Positions 19,087 to 27,300 of a DNA stretch of 42,699 bases are shown here, in pieces. The notes under the pieces were generated by a model. The model searched no databases, had not been told where the DNA came from, and saw only the letters and a program-made list of their open reading frames with translations. The stretch comes from Dysgonamonadaceae bacterium. Its GTDB lineage: Bacteria > Bacteroidota > Bacteroidia > Bacteroidales > Azobacteroidaceae. A program made the translations under genes and the position numbers. Each line of letters begins with the position of its first letter. Position 1 is the first letter of the stretch. The stretch lies in NCBI GenBank assembly GCA_031275735.1, contig JAISOJ010000093.1, forward strand, positions 1 to 42,699, given 5' to 3'.

Positions 19087-19423
19087 CCATACCGAGCATA
19101 ATAATAACAAGTAACGCCGACGATTATTTGTCTTTTTATATATTGCGATTACAGCAATTATTCAGTGACAATTGCTACCTTCGCGAACCTACCTCAAAAA
19201 AACGCATCAGAAAGCAGAATCGTGTAATTGATTATAAACCGGCATTTTTCGGCTTCGATTGTCTTTTGTTGCGGCGGCAGTGATTGTCGACGGGACGCAT
19301 TACTTTCCTATATAGTTGATATTCATTATATTAAATAATAATCTAACCTTTGCAGATGTATAACGACGGTCTAATGACCGTCTTTTTTGCAGCATTAACT
19401 TAATCAAATTTGTTTTATTATAA
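19087..19423. other. Intergenic junction between the core genome and the recombinase
   Basis: A 337-bp gap without a convincing gene. It contains TACCTTCG (about 19175), one base from TAnnTTTG, which may be an orphan promoter left from a displaced gene. It also holds TAACCTTTG near 19344-19352, possibly the recombinase promoter with one extra base, and a hairpin described separately. It is a plausible left boundary of an inserted island, but no attachment-site duplication was found. Confidence 0.35.
19365..19388 (+). terminator. Hairpin with T-run upstream of the recombinase
   Basis: GACGGTC pairs with GACCGTC around a TAAT loop, followed by six T. It can terminate readthrough from the PatB-type gene. 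If the weak promoter at 19344-19352 is used, it could instead attenuate the recombinase transcript. Confidence 0.6.
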
Positions 19424-20620
19424 ATGCCAACATCTGTAAAAATAAAATTTTCGCCTTCAAAAATCAGAGGTAAAGAAGGCGTTATCTACTTGCAACTTAT
19501 TCACAACAGGAAAATTAAGTTGATCAGAACCCGATTTGGGATTTTTTCAAACGAGTGGGACGAAAATGCACAAGCAGTGAATTTAATTATTGATTCGCCC
19601 GAAAGAACGAACCAATTATTCGCTATAAAATCAGGATTGGACGCGGAAATCCATCAGATAAAAGAACTTACCCGCTTGCTTGAAATGAAAGGCGAATATT
19701 CCGTCGGCGAACTTGCCGAATTGTATGCCAATAACTCGTTCAACGGTTGTTTCTTTCCGTTTATCGACTTTACAGTCAATCAAATGCGCAAAGCCGGACG
19801 CAATAAATCATCGACTGTTCTTTTGACTGCCAAACGAAGTTTTGAGCGATTTCGGGCAGGGCAGGATATTTTGCTTACCCAACTCGATAACAACCTTATT
19901 CAGAAATACGCTCATTGGATACAATCATCAGGCATCAGGAAAAATACGCTCTCCTGCTATCTACGCACCTTGCGAGCGGTTTACAATCAGGCGGTTAAGC
20001 GAGGATTAACTACTCAAAACTTCCCTTTTGCAAACACCTATACAGGCATTGACAAAACCGTTAAACGCGCTGTAAACGAAGACGTAATCATCCGTTTGAA
20101 AAATCTCGATTTATCCGAGCATCCCGCACTTGCACTTGCTCGCGACCTCTTTCTGTTCAGTTTTTATATGCGGGGCATCTCGTTTGTCGATATGGCTAAT
20201 CTTCAGAAAACCAACATAAAGAACGGCTATATCGTTTACCTGAGGAGCAAAACCCGACAGATGCTGACCGTCAAAATCGAACCCTGTATGCAGGAAATCA
20301 TTGCCCGTTACGCTCATCAAACTATCGACGATTATCTGCTGCCTGTCTACACCTCTCATAATTGCGACAATACAAGTCAGTTGCGCAATCACAACCGGCG
20401 GCTGAAACGCATTTCCGAAAAACTCGGTTTGGAAAAGCCGTTGAGTTCGTATGTTTCCCGGCATACTTGGGCCACCATAGCCCTTCGGCGCGGCGTACCC
20501 ATCGAAGTTATCAGCGAGGGAATGGGGCACGAGAACGAATCGACAACAAGAATTTATCTTGCTTCTCTTGGACAATCGGTTGTAGATAAGGCAAATGCCG
20601 AGGTAATAAATTTGGAGTGA
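19424..20620 (+). CDS. Tyrosine site-specific recombinase, probable DNA invertase of the adjacent segment
   Basis: A 398-aa Bacteroidetes-type tyrosine recombinase. The N-terminal arm-like domain (MPTSVKIKFSPSKIRGKEGVIYLQL) and a SAM-like core-binding domain (about 105-210) precede the catalytic domain. Catalytic residues seen are Arg in FYMRGISFVDM, Lys near YLRSKTRQML, SRHTWATIA carrying the second Arg, GHENESTTR carrying the His, and Tyr in RIYLASL. As usual in this branch, the first position of HxxR is not His. Relatives in Bacteroides (Tsr family) flip nearby promoters, while others integrate mobile elements. The inverted repeat pair starting 348 bp downstream favours the invertase role. 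Codon usage is richer in G+C than in the flanking core genes. Confidence 0.9.
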   Translation: MPTSVKIKFSPSKIRGKEGVIYLQLIHNRKIKLIRTRFGIFSNEWDENAQAVNLIIDSPERTNQLFAIKSGLDAEIHQIKELTRLLEMKGEYSVGELAELYANNSFNGCFFPFIDFTVNQMRKAGRNKSSTVLLTAKRSFERFRAGQDILLTQLDNNLIQKYAHWIQSSGIRKNTLSCYLRTLRAVYNQAVKRGLTTQNFPFANTYTGIDKTVKRAVNEDVIIRLKNLDLSEHPALALARDLFLFSFYMRGISFVDMANLQKTNIKNGYIVYLRSKTRQMLTVKIEPCMQEIIARYAHQTIDDYLLPVYTSHNCDNTSQLRNHNRRLKRISEKLGLEKPLSSYVSRHTWATIALRRGVPIEVISEGMGHENESTTRIYLASLGQSVVDKANAEVINLE

Positions 20621-20967
20621 TTATCGGTTGAGTTCCCTGTTGATAAAATTCTGAAGAACTTTTTTGTCCGGAAGATTTACAAGATATTGAAAAACAAACA
20701 GATGATCGTCCATCCCTGCGGTAGCGAACTCGACTAAATCATATTCACACCCAAGCGATGCGCCGTCATGTCGACCGAGCGCAAGCGAGCGGAGACATCT
20801 TACGTCGAACTCAGGTTATAGAGGAAAGATACGACATTTTTCCGTAAAAATTGCCAACACATCAGATTTTTGTAATTCTGTATCCTCCGCTTCGGCATTT
20901 TTTGCCACACATCATCATTATCCGTAATCAAACTGATTAAACAGCCTGAAAGTTTGGTTTTTAATGA
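20621..20967. other. Intergenic region between recombinase and invertible segment, with a REP-like dyad
   Basis: This gap has no convincing gene. It holds an imperfect dyad of the kind dispersed in Bacteroidetes genomes: ATGTC (20768-20772) and GACAT (20794-20798) around a G+C-rich centre with the direct repeat CGAGCG. One copy only is seen in the window. It has no strong terminator for the recombinase. Confidence 0.4.
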
Positions 20968-20992
20968 CCGCCTATTACAAAGAGGAGGACAC
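20968..20992 (+). repeat. Left inverted repeat of the invertible segment
   Basis: This 25-bp sequence pairs with the reverse complement of 21323-21347 at 24 of 25 positions. The inner 18 bp, TTACAAAGAGGAGGACAC (20975-20992), match perfectly and the single mismatch is at 20974. The match stops sharply on both sides. Such repeats next to a tyrosine recombinase are the usual crossover sites of an inversion. Confidence 0.9.
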
Positions 20993-21013
20993 AATGTGTC
21001 AGTTTACGAGGTA

Positions 21014-21045
21014 CAAAGATATAAAATAATTCTGAATTAGACACA
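21014..21045 (-). promoter_or_regulatory. Promoter inside the invertible segment, facing away from the operon
   Basis: On the minus strand TGTG (21045-21042), 3 of 4 bases of TTTG, is followed after 20 bp by TATCTTTG (21021-21014), a full TAnnTTTG match. A second full -7 match without a good -33 (TATTTTTG) lies at 21061-21054. Plus-strand candidates in the segment are weaker, the best being TATGTTTA at 21117-21124. Confidence 0.55.
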
Positions 21046-21102
21046 TATAATTTCAAAAATATTTTTTTTACATTTCAACTTTTAGCATAAAATCCATTTA
21101 TA

Positions 21103-21119
21103 ATATTGATAATCAATAT
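21103..21119. promoter_or_regulatory. 17-bp palindrome inside the invertible segment, operator candidate
   Basis: ATATTGAT and ATCAATAT are perfect 8-bp inverted arms around a single A. The palindrome overlaps the weak plus-strand -7 candidate TATGTTTA. A smaller dyad (CAATCA-TT-TGATTG) lies at 21173-21186. Confidence 0.4.
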
Positions 21120-21267
21120 GTTTAATTGTTTGTTTTTACTTTTTTACGATTAGAGAAAATTAATCAGATCGACAATCATTTGATTGATAGTTTGATATGA
21201 TCCTATCGCGTCGTTTACTATAAAAATTGTTTTACAAAATGTTTCTCCTGGGGCTTAATGACGGTTT

Positions 21268-21310
21268 TTTGCAAATTTTATCATGCTGATAATAGGTAAT
21301 TTGCAAATTT
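21268..21310. repeat. Pair of TTTGCAAATTT direct repeats inside the invertible segment
   Basis: TTTGCAAATTT occurs at 21268-21278 and again at 21300-21310, 32 bp apart (about three helical turns), and its core is palindromic. The phasing would suit a protein bound on one DNA face, for example an accessory factor of inversion or a regulator. Confidence 0.45.
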
Positions 21311-21322
21311 GGCATTTTCCGC

Positions 21323-21347
21323 GTGTCCTCCTCTTTGTAAGAGGCGG
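21323..21347 (-). repeat. Right inverted repeat of the invertible segment
   Basis: The reverse complement of the left repeat at 24 of 25 positions, with the 18-bp core GTGTCCTCCTCTTTGTAA perfect. It ends 52 bp before the first operon ATG, leaving room for a short leader. Confidence 0.9.
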
Positions 21348-21399
21348 AACCGGTGTAGAATATGGAATAATAAAGAACATAACTGAAAAATGAACGATA

Positions 21400-24300
21400 A
21401 TGAATTTAATTGCCAATACCGGCATTCAGATGGTTACTGTCCCGATGGATATTAACCTGAACGGCGGTTTTAAAATGTTTTTTCACGAGTGGTACGATCC
21501 TGCCGAACAGCAGTTAAAATTAGAAATTGCGCACTATTTTTCGGAAGAAGACGTATGGGTGGCAAAACGGGACCTGGCGGAACTTGGTTATGCTATGAAC
21601 GGAAAAGTAGACTGTACGTGGGAAACTATTCAAAAGGATTTTGATGCCGAGGGTAAAAAAACGATTACAATCGAAACGGATGATGCAGTAGATTCGGGCT
21701 GTTTTCAGACGTCAATCAGCCGCCTCAACTGGAACAAGTTTGAGAACCTATGGTTTCCGGTGCCTTTTTTCCTGCGCAACGGCCACAATCGGTCGGAATT
21801 TGGACCGACCAACTGGTGCCGTTTTCGCCTGATTCCCATTACGACCGGAGGAACGGAACGAAAATACAACTTGCTGCTGGCTTTCGACACGAGGAGCGAA
21901 TTTGAAACCGACGACGAAGAACTGAACGAAACGCCTGTATTTACAAGCATTTACGACAGACAAAAAAAATACGGAATCTGCAACGACGAGCATAAGCTGG
22001 TAAATTACTGTTCGCAGGCTTCCAACTGTGGATGGGTGGACAAATATATTCTGAAACGGTTTCATAACATCGACGACATCAATGACTTGAAAGCGCCAAA
22101 GCCTAAACTTAACTACCTTGCCCAATACATTATTTTGCTGCGCTACATCGGACAACTCGAAATTTTGCCCCAAATAACCCTCCATTCCAATTGCAATGCG
22201 GCTCACAGCAATGTAGATTTGGTGGTTGATATCGGCAACTCACGCACTTGCGCCGTTCTTTTCGACGGAGGAGATTTTACTAAAACAAGCCCTCTCGAAT
22301 TGCAGGATTTTTCCGAGCCTATTTTTGACGGCAAACTCAACAAACACCGCGATCCGTTTGATATGCGTCTTGCATTTCGTGAAGCCGATTTCGGCGGTAA
22401 TTTCGGAATTGCCGACAGCCGGCAATTTGTTTATCCGTCGATGATTCGGCTCGGAAAAGAGGCCAACAGTCTGATACACAAAGCAACTAATATAAATACC
22501 GGCGCAGAGAAAACAAGCACATTTTCGAGTCCCAAAAGGTTTTTGTGGGATACGAAACCGCAAAGACAGGAATGGGAATTTGTGCTGTTGGCGGACGAAA
22601 CCGCTAAACCGATTTACATCAAAGGGATATCGGAACAGTTGAATACCGACGGCTCGCTGAATACCGGCGGCGACGGCGGAATCTTAATGCACTATTCGCG
22701 TAAAGCGTTGATGACATTTGCTTTTCTCGAAATTCTGGCACAAGCAAAAATGCAAATCAACAGTTATGAACAGCGAAGCCACTGGGGAAACGAAACCATG
22801 CCGCGCAAAATCGGGCGGATCATCGTAACCTGTCCAACTGCCATGTCGCGCGTAGAGCAGGTTGCCTTACGAAAATGCGCAGAAGACGCTGCAATCATTC
22901 TGAATCGTTTCTTTGAAGAAGCGCCTGCCGCCATTGTGATTCCTTCCCATAAAAATTTGTCTGCCAAGGAAGAACCTGCCGAATGGATCTACGACGAGGC
23001 GGCATCCGCGCAGTTTGTATTCCTATATGCCGAAATTCGAGAACGTTATCTGAAAAACGTAAAAGAATATTTCGAATTCTATGGAAAAATACGAAACGAT
23101 ATGGCGAATTACAATAAGAAATCTCTCACAATCGGTTCAGTAGACATTGGAGCGGGGACGACCGATGTCATGATTGCCGCCTATAAATACGAAGACGGCG
23201 TACAGTGCGCTCTAATACCGGTACCGCTATTTTGGGAAAGTTTCTACCTTGCCGGCGACGATTTGCTGAAAGAACTTATTCATCAACTCGTGATAGAGGG
23301 TGAATATTCGCCTGTTGAGAAAAAAATACGGACGATGGGCAATAACCCGGTCGAACTGATGCAGCCGTTTTTGGGTACCGATAATGGCGTTTCGTTTCGC
23401 AACAGGCAGCTGCGCAGTGATTTCAATTTGCAAATTTCGGTGCCGATCGTTTCGCATTATCTCGAATTACTGAAAGACGACCAAAAGGAAAGCATGAATT
23501 TGTCGTATGATGATATTTTTGCAAATAATCAGCCGACAAACAACGTATTGGAGCATTTCCGCCGGCAGTTCGGTTTTGAATTTCAATCTCTGCAATGGCA
23601 ATACGACAAAAAAACCGTTGCCGCAATTATCGAAAAAACCTTCGATTCGCTGATAGGCAAAATTTCTTCGCTGTTTTCGTATTATGCCTGCGATATTGTG
23701 TTGATTTCGGGACGTCCGACTTCGCTCAAACCGCTTGCCAACCTGTTTTTGAAGCATTATGCAATTGCCCCAAACCGTTTGAAAACGATGAACGATTATC
23801 GTGTCGGGCGTTGGTATCCCGAAGACAAACGATATCCGTTTATCGACGGCAACGGCAAATTTATCAATCCGAAATCAATCGTTACTACCGGCGCAATGAT
23901 TGGATACAGGGCGGAAAACGGAGGACTGAACGGTTTTTCACTCAATCTGAACGAACTGAAAGCAAAACTGACTCCGAAAACAAATTATTTCGGCATTCTC
24001 GACGAACAGTTGGAATACGGGGCGACAATTATCTCGCCCGAAACAAATCGCGCCGCAATTGAGGTTTCTTCTTTGCCTCTCCGCATTGGCGTCCGCCAGT
24101 TGGATATTTCCGCATACCCTTCGCGCCCGTTCTACACGCTTGATTTTAACGACATTAAATTGGAAGACAGAATTTTGGGCAAGTTGGAAAATGAAAACGA
24201 CAGAAATGCCGTTCAGAACGCTATCGACGAGGCTAAAACAAAGATTCGCATGAGTATGCCGCTGAAAATTATTGTAGAACGCGATTTTAACGATGATATT

Positions 24301-24450
24301 GAACAGTTGCGCATCGAAGAAGTAGTTGATAAAAAGGGAGAAACGCAGAACAGAAACTTTTTCTCGCTACAAATTCAAAGTATGAGCGAAGTAGAAAATT
24401 TCTGGCTCGATTCGGGTATTTTCCCGTTGAATATCAAACATATAAAGTAG
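21400..24450 (+). CDS. srfB: SrfB-like actin-fold ATPase
   Basis: This 1016-aa first gene of the operon resembles the SrfB family (named from the Salmonella srfABC locus, function unsettled). A family-specific N-terminal region (1-270) precedes an actin/Hsp70-like ATPase core. Phosphate-1 motif DIGNSRT is at 277-283, phosphate-2 DIGAGTTDVM starts at Asp582, and the adenosine-type loop LISGRPTSL lies near 768-776. No signal peptide or membrane helix is seen, so it is cytoplasmic. It probably couples ATP binding to assembly or conformational change with the SrfC-like protein encoded 13 bp downstream. The ATG at 21400 is the first good start after the invertible segment. The protein is intact and full length. 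Assignment to SrfB is from recalled family motifs, not from a search. Confidence 0.82.
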   Translation: MNLIANTGIQMVTVPMDINLNGGFKMFFHEWYDPAEQQLKLEIAHYFSEEDVWVAKRDLAELGYAMNGKVDCTWETIQKDFDAEGKKTITIETDDAVDSGCFQTSISRLNWNKFENLWFPVPFFLRNGHNRSEFGPTNWCRFRLIPITTGGTERKYNLLLAFDTRSEFETDDEELNETPVFTSIYDRQKKYGICNDEHKLVNYCSQASNCGWVDKYILKRFHNIDDINDLKAPKPKLNYLAQYIILLRYIGQLEILPQITLHSNCNAAHSNVDLVVDIGNSRTCAVLFDGGDFTKTSPLELQDFSEPIFDGKLNKHRDPFDMRLAFREADFGGNFGIADSRQFVYPSMIRLGKEANSLIHKATNINTGAEKTSTFSSPKRFLWDTKPQRQEWEFVLLADETAKPIYIKGISEQLNTDGSLNTGGDGGILMHYSRKALMTFAFLEILAQAKMQINSYEQRSHWGNETMPRKIGRIIVTCPTAMSRVEQVALRKCAEDAAIILNRFFEEAPAAIVIPSHKNLSAKEEPAEWIYDEAASAQFVFLYAEIRERYLKNVKEYFEFYGKIRNDMANYNKKSLTIGSVDIGAGTTDVMIAAYKYEDGVQCALIPVPLFWESFYLAGDDLLKELIHQLVIEGEYSPVEKKIRTMGNNPVELMQPFLGTDNGVSFRNRQLRSDFNLQISVPIVSHYLELLKDDQKESMNLSYDDIFANNQPTNNVLEHFRRQFGFEFQSLQWQYDKKTVAAIIEKTFDSLIGKISSLFSYYACDIVLISGRPTSLKPLANLFLKHYAIAPNRLKTMNDYRVGRWYPEDKRYPFIDGNGKFINPKSIVTTGAMIGYRAENGGLNGFSLNLNELKAKLTPKTNYFGILDEQLEYGATIISPETNRAAIEVSSLPLRIGVRQLDISAYPSRPFYTLDFNDIKLEDRILGKLENENDRNAVQNAIDEAKTKIRMSMPLKIIVERDFNDDIEQLRIEEVVDKKGETQNRNFFSLQIQSMSEVENFWLDSGIFPLNIKHIK

Positions 24451-24463
24451 AGGAGACATAACA

Positions 24464-27280
24464 ATGGAAAAACAGATACAGCATCAACTCGAAATAATAG
24501 AACAAGCCGGCAAGTGGATTGATAATTACCTCGACGGCGAAAAGAAAAAAGCCGCCTATCGCAATATGGCAAACTGCCGCCGCACCTTAAACCGCAAGAA
24601 GTTTGCCCTTGCAAGCAATCCTGCCGCAGCTATGTACGGCGAAAGCCAGGTAGGAAAATCATACCTCATCAGCAGTTTGCTGTCGGAAGAAGGCAATCCG
24701 TTCGGCATAAGCGATGAAAATGGCGGCAAGCATAATTTTATCGAGGAAATCAACCCGCCGGGAGGAGGCTCCGAATCGACGAGTCTTGTTTCGCGTTTTT
24801 CGGTAAGCTACAAGCCCTATAATCAACAATTTCCAATAAAAGTCGTCCTGCTCTCCCCTGCCGATATTGTACTTGTACTTTGCGACAGTTTCTACAACGA
24901 TATAAAGGGGATTCACGATTGGGCGTTAAAATCGGAAGAAATCAACACTGAAATTATCGCTTTGAAAGACAGGCTTAAAGACCGACAACAGCAACAAAAT
25001 GTGTTTGGCGAAGACGATGTACTTGATATGCAGGATTATTTTGAGAGTAATCTGACAAAAGCGGGCAATGCGCTATCGTCGATTTTTTTTGACGAAACAT
25101 CGCAGTTAATTTCAAAGGCGCGTCCAGGCGAATGGAAAGAAATTTTTCCTCTGCTGTGGAATAAAAATGAGAAATTTACAAATCTTTTCGCCTCCCTGAT
25201 TTCGGAATACGAAAAACTGAATTTTTCAAAAGTCGTTTATTTGCCGTTGGAGGCCGTATTTTGCAGATACGGCACGCTGCTCGATGTGAAACGGTTGATG
25301 GAAATATACGGCACGCCCGACAATATTCTGCCTGAATATCGAGCCGAAACCAAAGTTTTGCTCGACAACGGACAGGAAAATGTTTGTGCAAAATCGAGTT
25401 TGTGCGCCTTGGCAGCCGAAATTGTTTTCAGTCAGCCCGAATCATTGCTTGACAATAAACCGTTTCTGAAAGAAACCGACCTGCTCGACTTCCCCGGCGC
25501 CCGCTCACGCCTTACATTACCTGAAAATAACATTGAACGCGAAAGTATTCCCGAATTGCTGATTCGCGGCAAAGTGGCATATCTCTTCAACCGATATTCC
25601 AATGCCGAAAAAATCAATATCCTGTTGTTTTGCGCAAAACACGAGCAGGCGGCACAACGTTCAATGCCCGAAATGCTGAACAACTGGATTTGCAAAACCG
25701 TCGGCGGCACTCCCGAAAAGAGAGACGCATTCATCAAAAAATCGCAAATTCCTCCGCTTTTCATTATCGGCACGTTTTTCAACATCAACATGCAATACGA
25801 TCCGCTTTTGGACAAGCCAGACAACAACGTTGCCCTCGAAAACCGATGGAATCAGCGCTTCGAGCGCACCATGGCAAACGAACTGCTTAATACGGAAGCA
25901 TATAAATGGTTTGACAATTGGACTGTTTCGCAGCCCTGTTTTCAAAACATCTTTCTGCTTCGCGATTTTGAAAAATCGGAAACGCCGAGCCATATTTTTT
26001 CAGGATACAATGCCAACAAACAGGAACAAGAAGAAGTCATACCCCCCGCCTTCCCCGATTTCCGCCAAAAACTCCGTCAATCTTTCCTCGAATACGACTT
26101 TGTGCGCCGTCATTTTGCAAATCCCGCCGAATCGTGGGACGAAGCGGCAAGCATTAACAAAGACGGCACAGGATTGATTATTCGACAATTGACCATTGCC
26201 GCAAATAACATCAATGCCGCCCGCAGCGAGAAAACGCTTGCAGAACTCAAAGAAATCGAAACAAAAATCCGGTCGGAACTTCTAAAATATTTTCACAACA
26301 ACGACAAAGACGAAGAATTGCAACGTGCAAGAGCCGCAGCAGGCGAAATTCAAAAAACGCTTGATGCGGCATTCTGCGCCGACGGAATAAAATTCTACGG
26401 ACAAATGATGAAAGAACTGATGCTCGACGAGGCCTCCGTACTTGAACTTTACCATCGCAAAATCGGCGACATTGAACATCGCGAAGTAAAAAATCTCGAC
26501 GTCTATAATATGTACAGAATGCAAGTACCTGTCGTCGATAACGATTCTGTTGAGACATATTTTGAGCGCCTCTGCATTCATTACGAAAAAACAACGGAAG
26601 AACAGAAGAAGCAATTCCGCGCCGAACTTGAAGAAAAGCAAATGGATTTACAGGAACTCATCGACGGAAATTCCGAACTCGTAAAGAACAATGCACAACA
26701 ATTGGCAGAAACACTGCTCGAATACTGGCTGGATTCGGTTTCACGCCACGACCGTCAAATACTGCGTCGTATTTTGGCACATAACGGCTCGACGGCTTTG
26801 CAGGACATTATCGAAATGTTTCAAAAACTGTTCCGAAAAACAGGCATTGCCCGTCGGATTGCCGAAAAAATACGCCGCTATGTCGATGGACACAACAAAA
26901 CCGATTGGCCCTACGAGATAGTTGCCGACATCAGCGCCGAACTACTCAACAAGTGTATCAACACAGTAGGCTTCCAATATCTCGACGAGTCGGAAATCAA
27001 CGATTTGCGGCAGGCAAACGAGAAAAACAACCTTGGCCTGGTATTGGAACAAAATACCAATCAAACGGAAAAATCTGTTGAAGAACTGTTTAAAAAAATC
27101 GAAAACAGAACGGAAATTATCCATTCCAAGCCGGAAGAAATGAAAACATTGCCGAGTTACCGCAACTATCTTGCGTGGTACAACCGCCTTAAAATCGGTT
27201 TTGTATCTGTCTGCAACATACCGAATTACGATGTGGCGGCAAACGAAAGGCTGGGGACCATAATAAAAAACATAAAATAA
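24464..27280 (+). CDS. srfC: SrfC-like P-loop (dynamin-like) virulence-factor protein
   Basis: A 938-aa protein with a Walker A / G1 motif GESQVGKS at residues 59-66 and a G3-like DFPG at 342-345, with a long insertion between them. A G4 motif is not obvious; IGTFFNIN is the nearest candidate region. The C-terminal half (about 560-930) is predominantly charged helical and coiled coil, as in dynamin-like proteins. The layout fits the SrfC / Virul_Fac family that accompanies SrfB. No signal peptide or membrane helix was seen, so it is cytoplasmic, possibly membrane-associated. A purine-rich GAGGAG lies upstream of its ATG, unusual in a phylum that mostly lacks such sites. Probable partner of the SrfB-like ATPase. 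Confidence 0.8.
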   Translation: MEKQIQHQLEIIEQAGKWIDNYLDGEKKKAAYRNMANCRRTLNRKKFALASNPAAAMYGESQVGKSYLISSLLSEEGNPFGISDENGGKHNFIEEINPPGGGSESTSLVSRFSVSYKPYNQQFPIKVVLLSPADIVLVLCDSFYNDIKGIHDWALKSEEINTEIIALKDRLKDRQQQQNVFGEDDVLDMQDYFESNLTKAGNALSSIFFDETSQLISKARPGEWKEIFPLLWNKNEKFTNLFASLISEYEKLNFSKVVYLPLEAVFCRYGTLLDVKRLMEIYGTPDNILPEYRAETKVLLDNGQENVCAKSSLCALAAEIVFSQPESLLDNKPFLKETDLLDFPGARSRLTLPENNIERESIPELLIRGKVAYLFNRYSNAEKINILLFCAKHEQAAQRSMPEMLNNWICKTVGGTPEKRDAFIKKSQIPPLFIIGTFFNINMQYDPLLDKPDNNVALENRWNQRFERTMANELLNTEAYKWFDNWTVSQPCFQNIFLLRDFEKSETPSHIFSGYNANKQEQEEVIPPAFPDFRQKLRQSFLEYDFVRRHFANPAESWDEAASINKDGTGLIIRQLTIAANNINAARSEKTLAELKEIETKIRSELLKYFHNNDKDEELQRARAAAGEIQKTLDAAFCADGIKFYGQMMKELMLDEASVLELYHRKIGDIEHREVKNLDVYNMYRMQVPVVDNDSVETYFERLCIHYEKTTEEQKKQFRAELEEKQMDLQELIDGNSELVKNNAQQLAETLLEYWLDSVSRHDRQILRRILAHNGSTALQDIIEMFQKLFRKTGIARRIAEKIRRYVDGHNKTDWPYEIVADISAELLNKCINTVGFQYLDESEINDLRQANEKNNLGLVLEQNTNQTEKSVEELFKKIENRTEIIHSKPEEMKTLPSYRNYLAWYNRLKIGFVSVCNIPNYDVAANERLGTIIKNIK

Positions 27281-27300
27281 TTTTTTGATCATAACAGATA

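Larger units (their letters stand above)
20993..21322. other. Putative invertible promoter segment (inverton)
   Basis: A 330-bp A+T-rich, non-coding segment lies between inverted repeats, just upstream of the nine-gene operon and downstream of a tyrosine recombinase. Its best promoter match (21014-21045) reads leftwards. Inversion would place that promoter just inside the right repeat, reading into the SrfB-like gene at 21400. The sequenced orientation is therefore probably OFF. Known Bacteroidales capsule and surface loci are controlled in this way; that this one inverts is inference. Confidence 0.75.

Noticed and set aside
19424-20620. Integrative element with attachment sites
   Set aside because: No direct repeat flanking 19.4-38.5 kb, no tRNA and no mobilisation, relaxase or transfer gene was seen; the inverted repeat pair favours an invertase.
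20800-20994. 64-aa minus-strand open frame beside the left inverted repeat
   Set aside because: It needs a TTG start within the inverted repeat, has no recognisable motif, and overlaps the REP-like region. It could be transcribed by the inward-left promoter, but nothing shows it is a gene.
21251-21271. Terminator-like CTTAATGACGG followed by six T inside the invertible segment
   Set aside because: No stable stem could be paired there, and it resembles the real hairpin at 19365 only in the loop and T-run.
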